Shown here piece by piece: positions 6,388-9,285 of a stretch of DNA of 9,285 nucleotides. The notes beneath the pieces were generated by a model, which saw only the letters and a program-made list of their open reading frames with translations, was not told the DNA's origin and did no database searches. The position numbers were made by a program, and so were the translations under genes. The stretch's first letter is position 1, and every line of letters begins with the position of its first letter. This DNA is from Chlamydiales bacterium (GTDB lineage: Bacteria > Chlamydiota > Chlamydiia > Chlamydiales > FEN-1388). The stretch is from contig JAJFUY010000316.1 of assembly GCA_021372185.1 (NCBI GenBank), forward strand, positions 1 to 9,285. Direction: 5' to 3'.

Positions 6388-6641
6388 CTTTTAGATCTGG
6401 TGCTAAAATGTATTTTGGCACCAGTTCTAAAAGTTTTGGATCTGGGATACGAAAGTGTCCCAGTCCTTTTAGTTTGGATCCGGGATACATCCAGTGTCCC
6501 GGTCCTTTTTAGTTTGGACCAGGGATGCCTATAAGCGTCCCGGTCCTTTGGGCTAGTTCCTAGGTTCATTACGAACCTAGGACTTTTTGGTCTAGCGATG
6601 CAAGAGAGTCCTTTGGATTTGAAGCGTCGCTAGTCCAAAAA
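6388..6641 (+). repeat. Array of six related bulged hairpins (units ~39 bp apart in the core)
   Basis: The six hairpins are at 6388-6433, 6438-6466, 6476-6505, 6516-6546, 6555-6584 and 6584-6641. The starts of units 2 to 5 are 38, 40 and 39 bases apart; unit 1 is 46 bases long and unit 6 is 58. Units 2 and 3 share GGA, a one-base T bulge, then a 9-bp stem (CTGGGATAC with GTGTCCCAG in unit 2; CCGGGATAC with GTGTCCCGG in unit 3). Unit 4 has GGACC, an A bulge and GGGATGC/GCGTCCC. Unit 5 has AGT, a T bulge and CCTAGGTTC/GAACCTAGG. Units 1 and 6 have a T-T mismatch at the matching place. Spacers between units 2, 3 and 4 read CTTTTAGTTT with small changes. Unit 2 ends in a GAAA tetraloop; the other loops differ. 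Confidence 0.85.
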
Positions 6642-6672
6642 GCACCCAAATAAATGTAATAAATTGGGTGTA

Positions 6673-6836
6673 TATACACAAACAAGTCCAAGAGTTGGCT
6701 TTTTTGCTGCGCGAAAGCCCCGGGCTTGAAAGATTAAAATCTTGCTCATATTATATAATATGGGCAAGATTTTAATCTCTTCAATCGCGGGTCTTTGGCG
6801 CGCAAAAAAGTCAGCTCTTGAACTTGTTTGTGTATA
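6673..6836 (+). repeat. 164-bp near-perfect long hairpin
   Basis: The sequence is symmetric about position 6754.5. The outer arms TATACACAAACAAGT (6673-6687) and its complement (6822-6836) match exactly. The inner arms GATTAAAATCTTGC and complement also match, and the centre CATATTATATAATATG is a perfect palindrome. About ten positions along ~80 bp differ between arms; at least three of these are G-T pairs in plus-strand RNA and two are single-base bulges. As RNA it would be a very long rod, a potential RNase III substrate. As DNA it could extrude as a cruciform. No transposase is nearby. Confidence 0.9.
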
Positions 6837-6859
6837 AAAGTGGCTGTAAGCCACATTTC

Positions 6860-6957
6860 GGCTTTGTATTTGCTCTCGAATTTTCGAGGCACACAGTCAT
6901 ACTAGCTGCTTATCTGCAGTGACTATGATTCGATGGTGTTATATAGCAATCAAAGCC
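6860..6957 (+). other. Multi-helix closed RNA domain upstream of the terminator
   Basis: GGCTTTG (6860-6866) pairs with CAAAGCC (6951-6957), and just inside TTGCT (6870-6874) pairs with AGCAA (6945-6949), closing a domain of about 98 nt. Inside are CTCGAA/TTCGAG (6875-6888) and AGTCA+CTGC/GCAG+TGACT (6895-6924, with a six-base bulge). The closing stem resembles a tRNA acceptor stem, with TA following it, but there is no T-arm next to the 3' strand, so it is not a tRNA. Confidence 0.45.
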
Positions 6958-6966
6958 ATTCATTTT

Positions 6967-6998
6967 GCGGACTCATTAATTTGAGTCCGCTTTTTTTT
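6967..6998 (+). terminator. Intrinsic (Rho-independent) terminator, plus strand
   Basis: GCGGACTCA (6967-6975) and TGAGTCCGC (6982-6990) form a perfect 9-bp stem with a six-base loop, followed directly by eight T residues (6991-6998). The T-run is on the plus strand only, so it ends a rightward transcript. No plus-strand protein gene lies within 760 bases upstream, which is the main argument that the region before it is transcribed as RNA. It abuts the stop codon of the opposing protease gene. Confidence 0.92.
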
Positions 6999-6999
6999 C

Positions 7000-8127
7000 T
7001 TAAAAGGCTTTTACTTTTCCAACTACTAGCACTTCAAGAGGTATACCCTCTAAGTGTGTAGGCAGCAAGTTTCTCACTTCATCTGTAGTGCGTTCTACAA
7101 GTACTAAAATCACGTGATTCTGAGAGTTATCTTTAGGTAATCCCACAGCATGTCCTACAACACCATTAATTTGTAAAAGCATTGGGGCATGTTTATCTTT
7201 TATTGCTTTTACGCGCTCGATCTTATTTAGGTTGGTTTTTGTAAAAAATGCCGCTTTTGGCTTAGAAGAGTCTGGCACTACTTTAGGGGTCGACTCGGCT
7301 TTAACTTCTTCTACAACACTTTGAATGCCCACAAAAGAGACCTCTAAAGCATCAAGCACATGCTGGATGGGGTTAGCAACGGCTACAGTGTCGCTTCCTG
7401 CAAAAAGCAGCCCAATAGGCCGGGGATTAGTTGCCACATCTTCTACCATGAGTGAGCCAGAATCTCCACCCTTCAAAAACGCTCCAGGACCCACTAAAAT
7501 TTGGTCATGATAAGTAGAATCAAATTCATTGCCGCCGCACTCATCAGTATACCCTACTGTAATTGTGGCGTGCAGGCCTGTAACGGTGCCTTTTGTAAGA
7601 CCAGAAGTTCTGCCGCTTTTTTTGACTTTTTGGCCAACAAAGGCATCTACTGGGGTACTTGAAATTTTGCCAATCTCTAAAATTGACCCTGATGTGTCTA
7701 CCATGTGCGTGTCTATTTGTGCTATTGCGGCATCAACAGATGTCACACCATTTGGCACAATAGGGATCCAGTTAGAAAGCACTGCCACATAATCTGCTGT
7801 CTTTTGCAGGCAGTTTACGTCAATATAGCCCGGCTGATTGATAGGATCGCCTTTGGCTGATACCTTTTTGTTATTGCCCGCGGCACTATCACCTGCCAAA
7901 ACGTGCGTGTTGCTCAAGATATAGAGGGTACCCGCTTTATCTTGAACAAGAGAGCCCAAAGTGCCGCTACAGCAAGCGCTATGCACTTTATCTACCACAC
8001 TACCACCACTTACCCCAAGCTGAATAGGCCGGGTTTGACGGGCTTTGTGGTTATTTGATGCTGCATGGCCTTGAGTTATAGCCAGCGCACATACTAGCGC
8101 CGTATAAGAAAGAAAATGTAATTTCAC
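7000..8127 (-). CDS. Exported trypsin-fold serine protease with C-terminal accessory domain
   Basis: The product has 375 residues. The start is the GTG at 8127, which has GGAGA seven bases upstream (complement of 8135-8139) and is followed by a signal peptide (KLHFLSYTALVCALAITQG, cleavage near A22/A23). The chymotrypsin-fold triad is visible: His75 in LSNTHVLAG, Asp132 in SVDAAIAQID, and Ser223 in KGGDSGSLM. AFVGQKVKKSGRTSGLTKG (162-180) is the strand pair typical of bacterial S1-like proteases of this kind. Four cysteines (C52, C53, C106, C197) could form disulfides. A Lys/Pro/Ser linker (~275-298) leads to a ~75-residue C-terminal domain (INGVVGHAVGL, HVILVLVE, LPTHLEGIPLEVLVVG) of ferredoxin-like pattern, found next to such proteases. 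It acts in the periplasm or outside the cell; its substrate is unknown. It is monocistronic, converging on the terminator at 6967-6998. Confidence 0.88.
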   Translation of the reverse strand: MKLHFLSYTALVCALAITQGHAASNNHKARQTRPIQLGVSGGSVVDKVHSACCSGTLGSLVQDKAGTLYILSNTHVLAGDSAAGNNKKVSAKGDPINQPGYIDVNCLQKTADYVAVLSNWIPIVPNGVTSVDAAIAQIDTHMVDTSGSILEIGKISSTPVDAFVGQKVKKSGRTSGLTKGTVTGLHATITVGYTDECGGNEFDSTYHDQILVGPGAFLKGGDSGSLMVEDVATNPRPIGLLFAGSDTVAVANPIQHVLDALEVSFVGIQSVVEEVKAESTPKVVPDSSKPKAAFFTKTNLNKIERVKAIKDKHAPMLLQINGVVGHAVGLPKDNSQNHVILVLVERTTDEVRNLLPTHLEGIPLEVLVVGKVKAF

Positions 8128-8162
8128 AGTCTAATCTCCAATTTAATTGACATGCCACCAAA

Positions 8163-8609
8163 TTGTCTCATCTCGCAATTTTTGAACATCTTTTTTTTGA
8201 CAAGTATTCAATTTTTTTGCATAGGGTAATAACCGGCTGCACGAGTCTAACCCAAGAGCGCTTTTATCTAGAACGTATTGGCGACTGCCTATTCAAGCTA
8301 GGCTACCCAGAAAAGGCTCGTCCTGTATACAACAAGCTCTTAAAACGACGGCCAACGAGCCTCGATATAAAGAAAAGCTAGCAGACCTATTTGCCTACCG
8401 CGGCCACATCATACAAGCAGGTATTCTCTATAAAAAGTTGGCTGTACAGAATCCACCTCACAAGTAAAGACGTACAAGCCGCCCCACCTGATTTTGCAGG
8501 CCTTGCTATCGAGCGCAAAACAGCCCTTGTCCATGGCGTCCTCCGCCCAGAAGTGGCCCAAATCCTCGACATGGCAAAGCAGTTGCACTGGCCCATTATT
8601 CTTTTTTAA
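8163..8609 (+). pseudogene. Frameshifted remnant of a TPR-protein gene
   Basis: A protein-like signal runs through this stretch but changes frame twice. Up to about 8320 one frame reads ERFYLERIGDCLFKLGYPEK. From about 8327 to 8464 a second frame reads NEPRYKEKLADLFAYRGHII and AGILYKKLAVQNPPHK, then a stop. From about 8468 the first frame resumes with PPDFAGLAIERKTALVHGVL and RPEVAQILDMAKQLHWPIIL to a TAA at 8607-8609. The Gly/Ala/Tyr/Pro spacing of the first two parts is that of tetratricopeptide repeats. Two compensating single-base changes, near 8320-8327 and 8464-8468, would join them into one frame. No good start or ribosome binding site is seen; the part before ~8245 is T-rich and does not look coding. 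TTGACA at 8197-8202 may be a leftover -35. Assembly error is the alternative to real decay. Confidence 0.6.
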
Positions 8610-8686
8610 TTGCTGATATTTTCGTTGCATTTTTGGTACAAGACAGTAAAAATTAGTGTTTTAATTCTGAATGCAACCGGATATAC

Positions 8687-9097
8687 ATGAACTTTTTGCT
8701 CCATCAAAAACTTCAGCGCAAGATTTTTATTACAGATTTACCCTTGTGTCATGTGCTTTTAGAAGATAACCAGCACTATCCTTGGCTCTTCTTAGTGCCT
8801 CGTAGAGCCGATGTAGCACGCATTATGGATCTGTCACCAGTTGATCAGTTACAGCTACTTAAAGAACTAGATTTTGTCCAAAACATGATGTGGACCGAAT
8901 TTGCCCCCACGCAGTTGAATGTTGCGGCAATAGGCAACAAAACCCCACAACTCCACGTCCACGTTATAGCCAGATTTGAGCACGACCCAGCCTGGCCAAA
9001 CACCGTGTGGGATCACCCAACAAAAACCCCGTATGACGAAGAACTCAAGGCCTCAATCACCACGAGACTTCGCTTTCTGCTCTCCCAATTTAATTAA
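8687..9097 (+). CDS. HIT-family protein (nucleotide hydrolase/transferase)
   Basis: The 136-residue product is a single HIT domain, a cytoplasmic fold that binds nucleotides and cleaves or transfers phosphoramidates and dinucleoside polyphosphates. The N-terminal half has LPLCHVLLEDNQHYPWLFLVPRR (19-40, central strands); LNVAAIGN (77-84) precedes the motif PQLHVHVIARF (87-97), with H92 as the likely nucleophile. The first His of the HxHxH motif is Gln88. This QLHVHVIAR form, with a following D-P-A-W-P, is the standard version in a common bacterial subfamily also seen in proteobacteria, so the Gln is not a defect. The ATG at 8687 has a weak GGA about six bases upstream. It stands alone between the pseudogene and a repeat copy. 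The true substrate is not predictable. Confidence 0.92.
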   Translation: MNFLLHQKLQRKIFITDLPLCHVLLEDNQHYPWLFLVPRRADVARIMDLSPVDQLQLLKELDFVQNMMWTEFAPTQLNVAAIGNKTPQLHVHVIARFEHDPAWPNTVWDHPTKTPYDEELKASITTRLRFLLSQFN

Positions 9098-9162
9098 TCC
9101 ATTTATCAGCCGAATGATTTAGTGTTATATGTCAGGCAACAAATGACTTTTTGGTTATGCTT

Positions 9163-9261
9163 TAGAGCCCTTCAGGGCGACTGATCGAAGCCCACCGTGA
9201 CCGCAGAGAACGGTGGGTAATGTTAAATAGTAAATAGAGCCCGGCTGAGGGCGATTGAATC
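9163..9261 (+). repeat. Third, unpaired copy of the TAGAGCCC hairpin repeat
   Basis: This matches the monomer seen twice at 1137-1340: TAGAGCCC with GGGCGACTGATCGAAGCCCA, CCCACCGT/ACGGTGGG around an 11-base loop, then TAGAGCCCGGCTGAGGGCGA and TTGAATC. The outer stem loop is TTCA here against GATTTA and TTTTA elsewhere, while the stem bases are kept. No inverted partner follows before the window ends at 9285. It lies 65 bases after the HIT gene, again at the 3' end of a gene. Confidence 0.88.
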
Positions 9262-9285
9262 ACGGTCCAACCAATAGACATGGTT

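Larger units (their letters stand above)
6240..6998 (+). ncRNA. Candidate large structured noncoding RNA (about 760 nt)
   Basis: No credible protein gene lies between the SpoIID stop (6199) and the protease stop (7000). Instead the plus strand carries an almost continuous chain of stable helices: a GAAA-capped hairpin (6260-6297), an 8-bp hairpin (6361-6386, GAGTGGGC with GCCTACTC), six successive bulged hairpins (6388-6641), CACCCAA/TTGGGTG (6643-6670), a 164-nt long hairpin (6673-6836), GTGGCT/AGCCAC (6840-6854), a multi-helix domain (6860-6957) and an intrinsic terminator (6967-6998). The orientation is set by the terminator's T-run on the plus strand and by G-T pairs that work only in plus-strand RNA. 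Paired changes between hairpins argue for selection on structure. The alternative is a repeat-laden 3' UTR of ruvB-spoIID. It does not match tmRNA, RNase P RNA, or SRP RNA signatures as I know them. No function is proposed. Confidence 0.45.

Noticed and set aside
6381..6569. Minus-strand 62-residue reading frame with 14-residue repeats (RTGTL)
   Set aside because: It is the shadow of the tandem hairpin array; the repeats follow from the DNA period near 39-42 bases, there is no ribosome binding site, and the arms of each hairpin explain the sequence better.
6388..6641. CRISPR array, because of regular ~39-base spacing
   Set aside because: Units are diverged hairpins with similar, not unique, spacers, and no Cas gene is present.
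6673..6836. Miniature transposon with terminal inverted repeats
   Set aside because: The symmetry runs through to the centre rather than being confined to the ends, and no clear target duplication is seen; not excluded without a genome-wide search.
6630..6854. Minus-strand 74-residue reading frame across the long hairpin
   Set aside because: It runs through both arms of a 164-bp palindrome and has no protein-like pattern or ribosome binding site.
6860..6957. A tRNA gene, because of the 7-bp closing stem followed by TA
   Set aside because: No T-arm lies directly before the 3' strand, no anticodon arm can be placed, and the length is too great for a normal tRNA.
8387..8630. Two minus-strand reading frames opposite the TPR remnant
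   Set aside because: They lack ribosome binding sites and recognisable protein patterns, whereas the plus strand reads as TPR sequence.
9131..9152. Terminator after the HIT gene (GTCA/TGAC followed by TTTTT)
   Set aside because: The stem is only four base pairs with a nine-base loop, too weak to claim; the repeat at 9163 may act instead.

Overview
The window reads as a chromosomal segment of a member of the phylum Chlamydiota, probably an environmental, host-associated lineage rather than the genus Chlamydia. The main support is a RuvB whose C-terminal half carries wording I associate with chlamydial RuvB (LLRWVRDYAQ, HYQGGPVGIQTLAVAVGEE), next to a type III secretion (T3S) translocator-type operon with an LcrH/SycD-like TPR chaperone, and a SpoIID-domain protein. 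Base composition is moderate and slightly AT-rich. The assignment is inference from protein families; no database search was possible.

Layout. (1) 3-1120, plus strand: the 3' part of an unrecognised gene with weak SH2-like patterning, overlapping a class I SAM-dependent methyltransferase by four bases. (2) 1137-1340: a nested palindrome made of two inverted copies of a ~100-bp hairpin-rich repeat, lying between convergent genes; a further copy sits at 9163-9261. (3) 4028-1353, minus strand: a tight four-gene operon (small unknown protein, LcrH-like chaperone, two-segment hydrophobic translocator-like protein, soluble acidic helical protein), each gene with a GAGG-type ribosome binding site. 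(4) 4029-4349: a divergent spacer with a 141-bp palindrome and a good sigma70-type promoter for ruvB. (5) 4350-6199, plus strand: ruvB and a secreted SpoIID-domain protein.

(6) 6200-6999 has no credible protein gene but is densely packed with RNA-like structure on the plus strand: a GAAA-capped hairpin, six successive hairpins of related architecture (four of them spaced about 39 bases apart) with compensatory changes, a 164-bp long hairpin, a multi-helix closed domain, and a textbook intrinsic terminator at 6967-6998. I read it as one candidate structured noncoding RNA of roughly 760 nt, or else an extraordinary 3' UTR of the ruvB-spoIID unit. This is the most unusual thing in the window. 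(7) 8127-7000, minus strand: an exported trypsin-fold serine protease with intact triad. (8) 8163-8609, plus strand: a frameshifted remnant of a TPR-protein gene. (9) 8687-9097, plus strand: a HIT-family nucleotide hydrolase/transferase, followed by the third repeat copy.

Functionally the window mixes housekeeping (Holliday-junction branch migration, peptidoglycan remodelling, nucleotide hydrolysis) with host-interaction genes (translocator operon, exported protease, possibly the SH2-like protein), separated by structured repeats that sit at gene boundaries.
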